DNA of 64,000 bases, taken from the NCBI RefSeq assembly GCF_042675915.1, contig NZ_JBHTKL010000005.1, positions 620,001 to 684,000 on the forward strand, written 5' to 3'. The stretch comes from Thalassobacillus_A hwangdonensis. Its GTDB lineage: Bacteria > Bacillota > Bacilli > Bacillales > Halobacillaceae. The notes beneath the pieces were generated by a model that saw nothing but the letters and a program-made list of their open reading frames with translations, made no database searches and was not told the DNA's origin. Below are positions 41,174 through 49,939 of the stretch, one piece after another (the first letter of the stretch is position 1; each line of letters opens with the position of its first letter). Made by a program: the position numbers and the translations under genes.

Positions 41174-44100
41174 TGGAAAAACCTCAGATTTATCAAACGA
41201 AACATCCTGTCCGGTTCGTAACTGCATCCAGCTTGTTCGATGGGCACGATGCTTCAATCAATATCATGCGCCGGATTTTACAATCGACAGGTGCAGAAGT
41301 CATCCACCTCGGTCATAACCGGTCCGTGGAAGAAGTCGTCAATGCTGCCATACAGGAGGACGTACAGGGAATCGCGATTTCGTCCTACCAGGGCGGACAC
41401 GTTGAATACTTCAAATACATGATCGATTTGCTAAATGAAAAAGGTGCTGGCCATATCCGAGTCTACGGTGGAGGCGGTGGAGTCATCATCCCTCGTGAAA
41501 TCAGAGAATTGCACGAGTATGGGGTTGCACGCATCTTTTCTCCTGAAGACGGACGTGAACACGGCCTGCAGGGGATGATCAACCAGATGATGGAGGAATG
41601 CGATTTTCTTCCTCCGATGAACCCTGAAGAAGATATCGAGAAACTGACTGGAGGCAACCACCAGGCAGTTGCACGCTTCATCACCTATGTGGAAAACACA
41701 CCGGAAAGTGAGCGGGAAGCTGCAGCTCATTTTGAAGCGGCTGTAGAAAAAAGTGTAGAGAAAAAAATTCCGGTTCTTGGAATTACCGGTACTGGCGGAG
41801 CTGGAAAGAGCTCGCTGACAGATGAATTGATCCGCAGGTTCGTGAATGAAATTATGGAGAAAAAAGTAGCAATCATCTCCATCGATCCGACGAAGAAAAA
41901 GACCGGTGGCGCGCTGTTAGGTGACCGTATCCGGATGAACGCGATTTTCAATCCGCGTGTTTACATGCGCTCTCTGGCGACAAGGGATTCAAGGTCTGAA
42001 CTTTCCAAGTCGATTGAAGAAGCGATTCAGGTCGTAAAAGCTGCAGGATTCGATTTTGTCATCGTTGAAACCAGTGGAATTGGTCAAGGTGACGCTGCGA
42101 TTACGGATGTGTGTGACATGTCCATGTACGTCATGACAGCGGAATACGGTGCACCGACACAGCTTGAGAAAATCGACATGATCGATTTTGCCGACTTCAT
42201 CGTCATCAATAAATTCGAACAAAAAGGTTCGGAGGATGCATTGAATCAGGTCCGTAAGCAGTATGAACGCAGTCATATGCGCTTCCATGAAGACGTGACG
42301 ACGTTCCCTGTGTACGGAACGATTGCCAGCCAGTTCAATGACCCAGGAACAAACACCTTGTTCGCAGCTATCGTCGACAAGCTGAATGAAGCATATAAGT
42401 GGGATGACACGACCAGCTTCGAACGCGTTTCCGAAGTGGAAAAACAAAATGTCATCATCCCGAATGAGCAGAAACAGTACCTGCGAGATATTTCAATGAC
42501 GGTTCGTGGCTACCACGATAACGTGCATGAACAAGCAGAAAAAGCACGCAAGCTCTATCAGCTGAAAGGTGCTGCGGAAACCTTGGATGAAGCGGATGGA
42601 AAAGCACAGCTGGAAAGCTTGATTGAAACATATGAAAAAGACCTCGACCCACAGGCGAAAGAGAAGCTTGAGGACTGGGACGGTCTTCATGAGCGATACA
42701 GCGGGGACACGTACACTTTCAAAGTCCGTGATAAGGAAATTAACATGGACCTTACGACCGAAAGCCTTGCAGGGTTGAAGATCCCGAAAGTGGCTTTGCC
42801 TAACTTCAGTGACTGGGGAGACCGACTCGTATGGCTTTTACGCGAAAACGTGCCAGGTGCATTTCCATTTACAGCCGGCGTATTTCCGTTCAAACGTAAA
42901 GGGGAAGATCCTAAGCGTCAATTCGCTGGGGAAGGAACGCCGGAACGTACGAACCGCCGCTTCCATTACCTATCAAAAGATGATGATGCGAAGCGCCTGA
43001 GTACAGCTTTCGACTCGGTAACACTTTACGGTGAAGATCCAGACGAACGCCCGGATATCTACGGGAAAGTCGGAGAAAGTGGCGTAAGCATCTGTACATT
43101 GGAAGACATGAAGAAGCTTTATGATGGTTTTGACCTTGTTGATCCAATGACATCCGTATCCATGACAATCAACGGACCAGCGCCGATTATCCTTGCGATG
43201 TTCATGAACACAGCGGTCGATCAGCAGATGGAAAAATTCGCTGACGAAAATGGCCGTGACCCGAATGCGGACGAAGCTGCGAAAATCAAAGCAGAGACGC
43301 TCAGTGTCGTTCGTGGTACTGTGCAGGCGGATATCCTGAAAGAGGACCAAGGTCAGAATACGTGCATTTTCTCAACAGAATTTGCATTGCGCATGATGGG
43401 AGATATTCAGCAGTATTTCATCGACAAAGAAGTGCGTAACTACTACTCCGTGTCCATTTCCGGATATCATATCGCTGAAGCTGGTGCCAACCCGATCACA
43501 CAGCTTGCCTTTACACTGGCGAATGGATTCACTTATGTAGAGTATTATTTGAGTCGTGGCATGGACATCAACAAGTTCGCACCGAACCTGTCGTTCTTCT
43601 TCTCCAATGGACTCGATCCGGAGTACACTGTGCTTGGAAGAGTGGCACGAAGAATCTGGGCGATTGTCATGAAAGAAAAGTATGGTGCGAACGAACGAAG
43701 CCAGAAACTGAAATACCACATCCAGACATCCGGTCGTTCCCTGCACGCTCAGGAAATCGACTTCAATGATATTCGTACAACATTGCAGGCGTTGATTGCA
43801 ATCCAGGATAACTGTAACTCGCTTCACACGAACTCCTATGATGAAGCGATTACGACTCCGACAGAAGAATCGGTGCGTCGCGCGATGGCGATCCAGATGA
43901 TAATCAGCAAAGAATTCGGACTGACGAAAAACGAAAACTCTCTGCAGGGATCGTTCATCGTCCAGCAATTGACCGATATGGTCGAAGAAGCAGTATTGCA
44001 GGAATTCGAACGCATCAATGACCGAGGTGGCGTACTTGGCGCGATGGAACGCCAATACCAGCGCGGAAAAATTCAGGAAGAATCGCTTTACTACGAAGGC

Positions 44101-44418
44101 AAGAAACATTCTGGAGATTTGCCGATCATCGGAGTGAACACATACCTGAACCCGAATCCGCCATCCGAGGATCAGATCGATTCTATGGAGCTTGCACGAG
44201 CAAGCAAAGAAGAAAAAGAACACCAGATTACCGAATTGCGGGCATTCCAATCAACGAACGAAGGAAAAACCGAAGCAGCACTTCGCCGCCTGAAAGAAGT
44301 CGCAGCCTCCAACGGCAACATCTTCGAAGAACTGATGGAAACCGTAAAAGTAGCAAGCCTGGGCCAAATCACCAACGCCCTCTACGAAGTAGGCGGACAG
44401 TACAGAAGGAATATGTAA
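41170..44418 (+). CDS. icmF: Fused isobutyryl-CoA mutase IcmF
   Basis: 1082 residues in the IcmF order. The B12-binding domain is at ~15-150 (SSLFDGHDASINIMRRIL with the His ligand of cobalamin). The MeaI-like GTPase domain is at ~195-400 (GITGTGGAGKSSLTDELIRR, IDPTKKKTGGALLGDRIRMN). The substrate-binding TIM-barrel mutase domain follows (MTSVSMTINGPAPIILAMFM, VSISGYHIAEAGANPITQLA, IQTSGRSLHAQEIDFNDIRT). It interconverts isobutyryl-CoA and n-butyryl-CoA with adenosylcobalamin and GTP. GGGAGG precedes an ATG-ATG pair. It overlaps tetR by 4 bp and ends the operon. A CGCCGGAAA array follows it. Confidence 0.95.
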   Translation: MMEKPQIYQTKHPVRFVTASSLFDGHDASINIMRRILQSTGAEVIHLGHNRSVEEVVNAAIQEDVQGIAISSYQGGHVEYFKYMIDLLNEKGAGHIRVYGGGGGVIIPREIRELHEYGVARIFSPEDGREHGLQGMINQMMEECDFLPPMNPEEDIEKLTGGNHQAVARFITYVENTPESEREAAAHFEAAVEKSVEKKIPVLGITGTGGAGKSSLTDELIRRFVNEIMEKKVAIISIDPTKKKTGGALLGDRIRMNAIFNPRVYMRSLATRDSRSELSKSIEEAIQVVKAAGFDFVIVETSGIGQGDAAITDVCDMSMYVMTAEYGAPTQLEKIDMIDFADFIVINKFEQKGSEDALNQVRKQYERSHMRFHEDVTTFPVYGTIASQFNDPGTNTLFAAIVDKLNEAYKWDDTTSFERVSEVEKQNVIIPNEQKQYLRDISMTVRGYHDNVHEQAEKARKLYQLKGAAETLDEADGKAQLESLIETYEKDLDPQAKEKLEDWDGLHERYSGDTYTFKVRDKEINMDLTTESLAGLKIPKVALPNFSDWGDRLVWLLRENVPGAFPFTAGVFPFKRKGEDPKRQFAGEGTPERTNRRFHYLSKDDDAKRLSTAFDSVTLYGEDPDERPDIYGKVGESGVSICTLEDMKKLYDGFDLVDPMTSVSMTINGPAPIILAMFMNTAVDQQMEKFADENGRDPNADEAAKIKAETLSVVRGTVQADILKEDQGQNTCIFSTEFALRMMGDIQQYFIDKEVRNYYSVSISGYHIAEAGANPITQLAFTLANGFTYVEYYLSRGMDINKFAPNLSFFFSNGLDPEYTVLGRVARRIWAIVMKEKYGANERSQKLKYHIQTSGRSLHAQEIDFNDIRTTLQALIAIQDNCNSLHTNSYDEAITTPTEESVRRAMAIQMIISKEFGLTKNENSLQGSFIVQQLTDMVEEAVLQEFERINDRGGVLGAMERQYQRGKIQEESLYYEGKKHSGDLPIIGVNTYLNPNPPSEDQIDSMELARASKEEKEHQITELRAFQSTNEGKTEAALRRLKEVAASNGNIFEELMETVKVASLGQITNALYEVGGQYRRNM

Positions 44419-44486
44419 GTAGAAAAGTGGATAGGGCTCGTCCAGATGCGACTGCATAAGCAGAGTGTGCTGGAGGCGACCCGCGG

Positions 44487-44597
44487 TTTCCGGCGAGTTT
44501 GAAAGTTTACCGGCGACTTTTGGAATTTTCCGGCGAGTGCACCACTTTTTCCGGCGACATTCAGGATTTACCGGCGCCACAGCCAATTTTCCGGCGA
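44487..44597 (-). repeat. Six-unit phased repeat array, core TCGCCGGAAA on the minus strand
   Basis: CCGGCG cores start at 44490, 44510, 44530, 44551, 44571 and 44591, giving spacings of 20, 20, 21, 20 and 20 bp. Read on the minus strand it aligns unit by unit with the array after nagB: unit 2 begins with G instead of T in both, and the 21-bp step is between units 3 and 4 in both. The spacers are unrelated. Confidence 0.9.
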
Positions 44598-44617
44598 CCG
44601 CACTACTACCACATACA

Positions 44618-44653
44618 GAAAAAGGGACTGCCCCGAGAGCAGTCCCTTTTTAA
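44618..44653. terminator. Terminator of the icmF operon
   Basis: AAAAAGGGACTGC pairs perfectly with GCAGTCCCTTTTT around CCCGAGA. The opposing gene ends 4 bp away, so it is bidirectional. Confidence 0.9.
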
Positions 44654-44656
44654 CGT

Positions 44657-44968
44657 TTAATGTCCTCCACCGACACTATCATGATCTCCGGTCTGATTGA
44701 TTTCTTTGACAGTCGGCGTCCGGCTGCCATACCATTCATAAGTTAAATCGTAATTCTTTGCCGTGTCGAGCAGCATCCATGTGTTCATATCTTTCACTTT
44801 CATTTTTTTATCATCGACCACAATATAATAGTTTTCGCCTTCATGTTTTTTATCATCGATCTGGACCCCAGTGACGTGGTGGGATTTGATCATGCCATAA
44901 TTTTCATATACATAGAGGCATACCAGGGTGACACCAAGAATGATCAGCACCCATCTGGTAATTTTCAT
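44657..44968 (-). CDS. Membrane-anchored protein of unknown function
   Basis: 103 residues. An N-terminal membrane helix (ITRWVLIILGVTLVCLYVYE) is followed by an extracytoplasmic domain of ~80 residues (VTGVQIDDKKHEGENYYIVV, YDLTYEWYGSRTPTVKEINQ) that ends SVGGGH. The ATG at 44968 has GAAGGAG upstream; the ATG at 45010 lies before that site. I do not recognise the family. Confidence 0.7.
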   Translation of the reverse strand: MKITRWVLIILGVTLVCLYVYENYGMIKSHHVTGVQIDDKKHEGENYYIVVDDKKMKVKDMNTWMLLDTAKNYDLTYEWYGSRTPTVKEINQTGDHDSVGGGH

Positions 44969-45116
44969 GACGATTCGCTCCTTCGTAGTCATTTGTGCTA
45001 GAATTTCCAATAGAAGATTATAGTTTGTTTTTGCTTAGGCTAGACTTATTTTACGACAAAAATTCAAAAAGATAAAATGATGCCCTGTGCCGGCAATCGT
45101 CGAAGGATGCTTACCA

Positions 45117-45145
45117 TTGATTTTTGCCAACAGTGACCATATAAT
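45117..45145 (+). promoter_or_regulatory. Sigma-A promoter of rpoE
   Basis: TTGATT (45117-45122), a 17-bp spacer and TATAAT (45140-45145) lie about 80 bp before the rpoE start. Confidence 0.65.
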
Positions 45146-45226
45146 GAATGGTATGGTTAAATGTGATTCGTATGCCTAATGCACAACACATATAGACATC
45201 ATTTTTTATTAAAGGAGTGCTGGAAC

Positions 45227-45766
45227 GTGAGCTTGAAAGACTTGTCGAACGATCAAATCCAGGAAATGTCCATGATTGAACTATCAACAATCATCCTTGA
45301 GGAAGAGAAGAAAGCCATCGACTTCAACGATTTGTTCAATCGTATCGCTGACCTTAAAAACTATTCACAACAAAAGAAAGAAGATTATATTGCGCAGTTC
45401 TATACAGACATGAATATCGATGGTGGGTTCATGACTATCGGAACGAACCTTTGGGGGCTGAAAAGCTGGTACCCTGTCGAGCAGATGGAAGAAGAAATCT
45501 CTACCCTTTCACAGAAACGAAAAAAGAAGAAAACCAAGAAACGCAAGACAAAGAAAGCAGCAGATCTAGATGATGAGCTGTTGGATGAGGATTTAGAAGA
45601 GGATCTGGATTTAGATGATGACGATTTGGATCTCGACAGTGATGACGATGATTACGATGGAGACTACGATAACGACGACCTTGATGAAGAGGACGAAGAA
45701 GTGATCGAAGACGATATCAGCTTCATCGGTGACGATGATGAAAGTGAAGAGGACGACGATTTATAA
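45227..45766 (+). CDS. rpoE: DNA-directed RNA polymerase delta subunit
   Basis: 179 residues. The N-terminal globular HARE-HTH domain (~1-90) is followed by a Lys-rich bridge (KRKKKKTKKRKTKKA) and a ~65-residue tail made almost only of Asp and Glu. This is the defining layout of Firmicutes delta, which speeds RNA polymerase recycling and lowers non-specific binding. The GTG at 45227 has AAAGGAGTG 7 bp upstream and matches the family N-terminus (LKDLSNDQIQEMSMIEL). Confidence 0.95.
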   Translation: MSLKDLSNDQIQEMSMIELSTIILEEEKKAIDFNDLFNRIADLKNYSQQKKEDYIAQFYTDMNIDGGFMTIGTNLWGLKSWYPVEQMEEEISTLSQKRKKKKTKKRKTKKAADLDDELLDEDLEEDLDLDDDDLDLDSDDDDYDGDYDNDDLDEEDEEVIEDDISFIGDDDESEEDDDL

Positions 45767-45773
45767 TCCATGC

Positions 45774-45802
45774 TTGACTTTCCATTTTCAAATCAGTAAT
45801 AT
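45774..45802 (+). promoter_or_regulatory. Sigma-A promoter of pyrG
   Basis: TTGACT (45774-45779), a 17-bp spacer and TAATAT (45797-45802) are followed 7 bp later by GGGCTC at 45810, the start sequence expected for the CTP-regulated pyrG transcript. Confidence 0.8.
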
Positions 45803-45809
45803 TTTATCT

Positions 45810-45870
45810 GGGCTCGAAAATTTCGGAATGATAGTCAAAGCGCTCCCCGCTTTCAGGGGAGTGCTTTTTG
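45810..45870 (+). promoter_or_regulatory. pyrG: pyrG leader with reiterative-transcription attenuator
   Basis: The predicted transcript starts GGGCUC at 45810. A terminator hairpin (AAAGCGCTCCCC at 45837-45848 with GGGGAGTGCTTT at 45856-45867, then T residues) lies 27 bp downstream, and its 5' arm is C/U-rich. In B. subtilis, low CTP causes extra G residues to be added at the 5' end; the poly-G pairs with this arm and prevents termination. All required parts are visible here. Confidence 0.85.
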
Positions 45871-45982
45871 TTTTTTACAGAGTCTTGACCTGATCAATAA
45901 CGTTACTGCCATTCAAGAAATGTGAATAGAAACTGGCGGTAATGTACCATCATAAACTACATGGAAAGAAAGAGGGATGACT

Positions 45983-47584
45983 GTGACAAAGTATATTTTT
46001 GTGACTGGTGGAGTCGTATCTTCCCTTGGTAAAGGGATTACTGCTGCTTCCTTAGGCAGATTGCTTAAAAATCGTGGATTGAAAGTGACAATTCAAAAAT
46101 TCGATCCATACATCAACGTGGACCCAGGTACAATGAGTCCGTATCAGCATGGTGAAGTTTTCGTCACCGATGATGGTGCAGAAACAGACTTGGATCTTGG
46201 CCACTACGAACGTTTCATCGATATCAACCTGAACAAATACAGCAATGTAACGACAGGTAAAGTTTACTCAAGCGTAATCAAGAAAGAACGTCGTGGGGAT
46301 TACCTTGGTGGAACAGTGCAAGTCATCCCGCACATTACAAATGAAATCAAGGACCGCGTGTTCCGTGCCGGGCATGAAACGAATGCAGATGTCGTCATTA
46401 CGGAAATCGGCGGAACTGTCGGGGATATCGAATCCCTTCCATTCCTTGAAGCGATCCGTCAGATAAAGAGTGATATCGGTAAAGATCACGTCATGTATCT
46501 TCACTGTACGTTGGTACCATATCTGAAGGCTGCAGGCGAAATGAAAACGAAGCCTACCCAGCACAGCGTGAAAGAATTGCGCTCCCTTGGTATTCAGCCT
46601 GATGTGATCGTACTCCGTACAGAAAACGCAATTTCTGAAGACATGAAAGAAAAAATCGCGTTGTTCTGCGACATCAACAAAAAAGCAGTCATCGAAGCTC
46701 GCGACTCAGATACGTTGTATCAAGTTCCGCTTGATTTGCAGGCACAGAAGCTGGATCAGCTGACATGTGAACACTTCAAGCTTGATTGCAATGAAGCGGA
46801 TATGACGGAATGGAATCAGCTCGTCGATCGTGTGAACAACCTGAAGGAGACGAAAACGATCGGTCTGGTAGGAAAATATGTAGAACTTCCAGATGCGTAC
46901 ATTTCAGTTGTAGAAGCCTTGAAGCACGCAGGCTATGCGTATGATGCTGATATCGAAGTGCGTTGGATCAACTCTGAAGATGTGACGGCCGAGAACGCAC
47001 AAGAAAAATTAAGTGATGTTGACGGCATCCTCGTACCAGGAGGTTTCGGAGACAGAGGTATCGAAGGTAAAATCGAGGCAATCCGCTATGCTCGTGAAAA
47101 CAAGGTACCATTCCTTGGAATCTGTCTTGGTATGCAGCTTGCAACCGTCGAGTTCGCACGTAATGTCCTTGGTTTGGAAGGCGCGCATTCTGCGGAAATC
47201 GATCCGACTACTTCTCATCCGATCATCGACCTTTTACCGGAACAGAAGGATATCTCTGATCTTGGTGGTACGCTGCGCCTTGGCATCTATCCTTGTAAAC
47301 TGGACAAAGAGAGCCGTGCATTTGAAGCCTACGGAGATGAAGTGATTTATGAGCGTCACCGTCACCGCTTCGAATTCAACAACCATTATCGTGAAGAAAT
47401 GGAAGCGCAAGGGTTCAAATTCTCTGGTACAAGCCCGGATGGCCGACTTGTGGAAATCATCGAGGTGGCTGATCACCCATGGTTCGTAGCAAGCCAGTTC
47501 CACCCTGAATTCAAATCTCGCCCGACTCGTCCACAGGAATTATTCCATGGCTTTATCGGCGCAACGATCAATTTAAATGCATAA
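45983..47584 (+). CDS. pyrG: CTP synthase
   Basis: 533 residues. The N-terminal amidoligase domain starts TKYIFVTGGVVSSLGKGITA. The glutaminase domain contains GICLGMQLATVEFARNVLG with the catalytic Cys and a C-terminal HPEF triad element (ASQFHPEFKSRP). It aminates UTP to CTP. The GTG at 45983 is chosen because AGAGGG ends 6 bp before it while the ATG at 45977 abuts that site; the resulting N-terminus equals that of known PyrG proteins. Confidence 0.96.
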   Translation: MTKYIFVTGGVVSSLGKGITAASLGRLLKNRGLKVTIQKFDPYINVDPGTMSPYQHGEVFVTDDGAETDLDLGHYERFIDINLNKYSNVTTGKVYSSVIKKERRGDYLGGTVQVIPHITNEIKDRVFRAGHETNADVVITEIGGTVGDIESLPFLEAIRQIKSDIGKDHVMYLHCTLVPYLKAAGEMKTKPTQHSVKELRSLGIQPDVIVLRTENAISEDMKEKIALFCDINKKAVIEARDSDTLYQVPLDLQAQKLDQLTCEHFKLDCNEADMTEWNQLVDRVNNLKETKTIGLVGKYVELPDAYISVVEALKHAGYAYDADIEVRWINSEDVTAENAQEKLSDVDGILVPGGFGDRGIEGKIEAIRYARENKVPFLGICLGMQLATVEFARNVLGLEGAHSAEIDPTTSHPIIDLLPEQKDISDLGGTLRLGIYPCKLDKESRAFEAYGDEVIYERHRHRFEFNNHYREEMEAQGFKFSGTSPDGRLVEIIEVADHPWFVASQFHPEFKSRPTRPQELFHGFIGATINLNA

Positions 47585-47593
47585 TAGAAAACG

Positions 47594-47638
47594 AAAAAAC
47601 AGGCAACGCCAGCACATGGCCGTTGCCTGTTTTTTTTG
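47594..47638. terminator. Bidirectional terminator between pyrG and ywjG
   Basis: AAAAAACAGGCAACG pairs with CGTTGCCTGTTTTTT around GCC-AGCACAT-GGC. Confidence 0.85.
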
Positions 47639-47650
47639 CAATACGAGATT

Positions 47651-48169
47651 CTACTCATATTCAGCAAGAATTTCTTTTAATGTCATGTAAATCGCGTAAT
47701 AACTGTACAGCATGGTCATTGCAGAAGGAAAAACGATCCATTCGGAGTCCTCGAACGGAAGCAGGGACTGGATAACCTTCAAGTCCACATGGATATCTGC
47801 TGCTTTCTCCAAGCCTGTTTCATTTTTTACGAGGGAAGAGAGAGCGACGACTTCCGCACCTTGTGCTTTCACTTTGTCCACAAGCTGAAGGGCTTCTTCG
47901 TCTGTAGAATACCGTGTTGCGATCAGCACGCGATCAATTGGTGTCAGGCTTTCATTTCCCGTCAGCAGTCGACACTCAGGTAACCGTTCTTCGCCCTCGG
48001 TCATTTCAGCCTCCAATGCCTTCATTTCCTTGAAGCCTTTCACATAGACATGCCCGTCCCCGACGAGCGCTTGTGCCAGGGACCTGGCAGCATCCTCGAT
48101 AGGTAAAGCTTCCTTTTCTTCTATTTGTTTGAATTTGCCGGTCAATTGTGTGGTGAGCATTTTTAACAT
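47651..48169 (-). CDS. ywjG: YwjG family protein (DUF2529)
   Basis: 172 residues. It resembles a SIS-like alpha/beta protein of the DUF2529 family (MLKMLTTQLTGKFKQIEEKE, then TPIDRVLIATRYSTDEEALQ, IHVDLKVIQSLLPFEDSEW). The function is unknown. GGAGG lies 10 bp before the ATG. It is divergent from spo0F and convergent with pyrG, exactly the B. subtilis order pyrG-ywjG-spo0F. Confidence 0.88.
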   Translation of the reverse strand: MLKMLTTQLTGKFKQIEEKEALPIEDAARSLAQALVGDGHVYVKGFKEMKALEAEMTEGEERLPECRLLTGNESLTPIDRVLIATRYSTDEEALQLVDKVKAQGAEVVALSSLVKNETGLEKAADIHVDLKVIQSLLPFEDSEWIVFPSAMTMLYSYYAIYMTLKEILAEYE

Positions 48170-48354
48170 CCGGTGAGTACCTCCAACGTGAGTGATTGTG
48201 GAAATAGCGTAGCATAATCATTAGGGCTTAGTAAATTTTGACGAAAACTGCACATCGGTTAGCAGGAAAATAGTACCTCCTTAACGAAAGTTACTAATAG
48301 CAGAAATACGCAATTCAAATACAGGATAGAAAAAGAGAGCAGGGAGTGTAGTGG

Positions 48355-48717
48355 ATGTCCAAGAAACAAGTGCTGGTTGTAGACGATCAACCCGGTATCC
48401 GTATGTTACTGGAAGAAGTAATCAAGAGTGAAGGGTATGGAGTGTACAGCGCAGAGAACGGGAGTCAAGCATTGGATATGATCCAGGAAAAGCAACCAGA
48501 TCTTACAATCGTAGATTATAACTTACCTGTCATGAATGGCGGCGAACTTTTGAAGAAACTTGATGAAAAGAATTATGAAAAGCCTGTGATCCTGATGACA
48601 GGGATGGCGGTGGAAAGCCTCAGTGAGGAATCGAACTATCCCTTCGTAAGAAAAGTCATCGCAAAGCCGTTTAACATCGACGACCTGCGGGAAGACATTT
48701 CGGGAATGCTCGTTTAA
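48355..48717 (+). CDS. spo0F: Sporulation phosphorelay response regulator Spo0F
   Basis: 120 residues, a single receiver domain. D10, D11, the phospho-acceptor D54 (TIVDYNLP) and K104 (AKPFNID) are in the canonical Spo0F positions. The kinase/Spo0B contact surface (D11-Q12-x-G-I-R-x-L-L) is conserved. It relays phosphate from sensor kinases to Spo0B and then Spo0A. The beta4-alpha4 part (MTGMAVESL) differs from the MTAYGEL I recall for B. subtilis. Upstream, TGACGAA at ~48237 fits a 0A box and AGGAAAA...GAAAG near 48264-48290 is a weak sigma-H-like promoter. Confidence 0.88.
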   Translation: MSKKQVLVVDDQPGIRMLLEEVIKSEGYGVYSAENGSQALDMIQEKQPDLTIVDYNLPVMNGGELLKKLDEKNYEKPVILMTGMAVESLSEESNYPFVRKVIAKPFNIDDLREDISGMLV

Positions 48718-48893
48718 GAATCATCCTCCTTCAATTAGGTAGAAGAAGAAATTTTTGCATGTAAGCGCTCTATCTTAACAGTTGTCTTGCGCCGACGCAA
48801 GGGTATTGGTATTCTATTACTGTGACTGAAATCTATAGCATGTCCACATGCTAATGAATACTATTTTTATACCCAATTGAAGGAGGATCTTTC

Positions 48894-49757
48894 ATGCCTT
48901 TAGTCTCAATGAAAGAAATGCTGGAAACAGCTAAAGAAAACCGTTATGCAGTTGGTCAGTTCAACCTGAACAACTTGGAATATGCTCAGGCTATCCTGCA
49001 AGCTGCTCAAGAAGAGAACTCTCCAGTAATCCTTGGAGTATCCGAGGGTGCTGCTCGTTATATGGGTGGATTCAACGTAGTTGTAGATATGGTCAAAGCA
49101 TTGATGAAAGCTTACGGTACGACTGTACCAGTAGCAATCCATCTTGACCATGGTTCAAGCTTCGAAAAGTGTGCAGAAGCGATCCAGGCTGGATTTACAT
49201 CTGTCATGATCGATGGTTCACACTACCCGCTTGAAGAAAACATCGCATTGACGCAAAAAGTCGTAGAACTTGCACATATCCACGGTGTATCTGTAGAAGC
49301 TGAACTTGGCCGCATCGGTGGTCAGGAAGATGATCTTATCGTTGACGATGCAGAAGCAGCGTATGCAATCCCGTCTGAGTGTAAACAGTTGGTTGACGAA
49401 ACAGATGTTGACGTGTTCGCACCAGCACTAGGATCTGTTCACGGTCCATACAAAGGTGAACCGAACCTTGGTTTCGACCGTATGGAGGAAATCATGGGTC
49501 TTGTGAACAAACCGCTTGTTCTTCATGGTGGAACTGGTATCCCGACAAAAGATATCCAGAAAGCTATTTCTTTCGGAACAGCTAAAATCAATGTAAACAC
49601 TGAGAACCAAATCGCTCAAGCGAAAAAGGTTCGTGAAGTATTGGCTGAGCAGCCTGAACAGTACGATCCTCGTAAATACCTAGGACCAAGCCGCGACGCA
49701 ATCAAAGAAACAGTGATCGGCAAAATGCGCGAATTCGGTTCTTCCAACCAAGCATAA
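48894..49757 (+). CDS. fbaA: Class II fructose-1,6-bisphosphate aldolase
   Basis: 287 residues. Zinc-site His residues lie in VAIHLDHGSSFEKC near 80, with further elements HGVSVEAELGRIGGQEDDLI and LVLHGGTGIPTKDIQKAI. It is a central glycolytic and gluconeogenic enzyme. AAGGAGG lies upstream of the ATG. The 176-bp upstream region has an inverted repeat CTTGCG-CCGA-CGCAAG (48786-48801) that may be an operator. Two terminator-like hairpins follow. Confidence 0.96.
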   Translation: MPLVSMKEMLETAKENRYAVGQFNLNNLEYAQAILQAAQEENSPVILGVSEGAARYMGGFNVVVDMVKALMKAYGTTVPVAIHLDHGSSFEKCAEAIQAGFTSVMIDGSHYPLEENIALTQKVVELAHIHGVSVEAELGRIGGQEDDLIVDDAEAAYAIPSECKQLVDETDVDVFAPALGSVHGPYKGEPNLGFDRMEEIMGLVNKPLVLHGGTGIPTKDIQKAISFGTAKINVNTENQIAQAKKVREVLAEQPEQYDPRKYLGPSRDAIKETVIGKMREFGSSNQA

Positions 49758-49765
49758 GAAGAATG

Positions 49766-49811
49766 AGATGAAGGAAGCTGTTTTATGCAGTTTCCTTTTC
49801 ATCATTTTGTT
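49766..49811 (+). terminator. First terminator after fbaA
   Basis: GATGAAGGAAGCTG and CAGTTTCCTTTTCATC can pair imperfectly around TTTTATG, followed by ATTTTGTTTT. Confidence 0.6.
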
Positions 49812-49863
49812 TTAGAAGAAAGGGAGAAGAGGCTTTTCCCTATTCCAAAACAAAAGAAGCTGT

Positions 49864-49900
49864 CCGTGGAGGCTCTTCGCCTTCGCGGATTGGTTTTTTT
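49864..49900 (+). terminator. Second terminator upstream of tal
   Basis: CCGTGGAGGC and GCCTTCGCGG (49864-49888) pair with a few mismatches, followed by ATTGGTTTTTTTC. Confidence 0.6.
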
Positions 49901-49939
49901 CTTTTTTTGAAAACGCAATCATTTTGAGGAGGGTAACAT

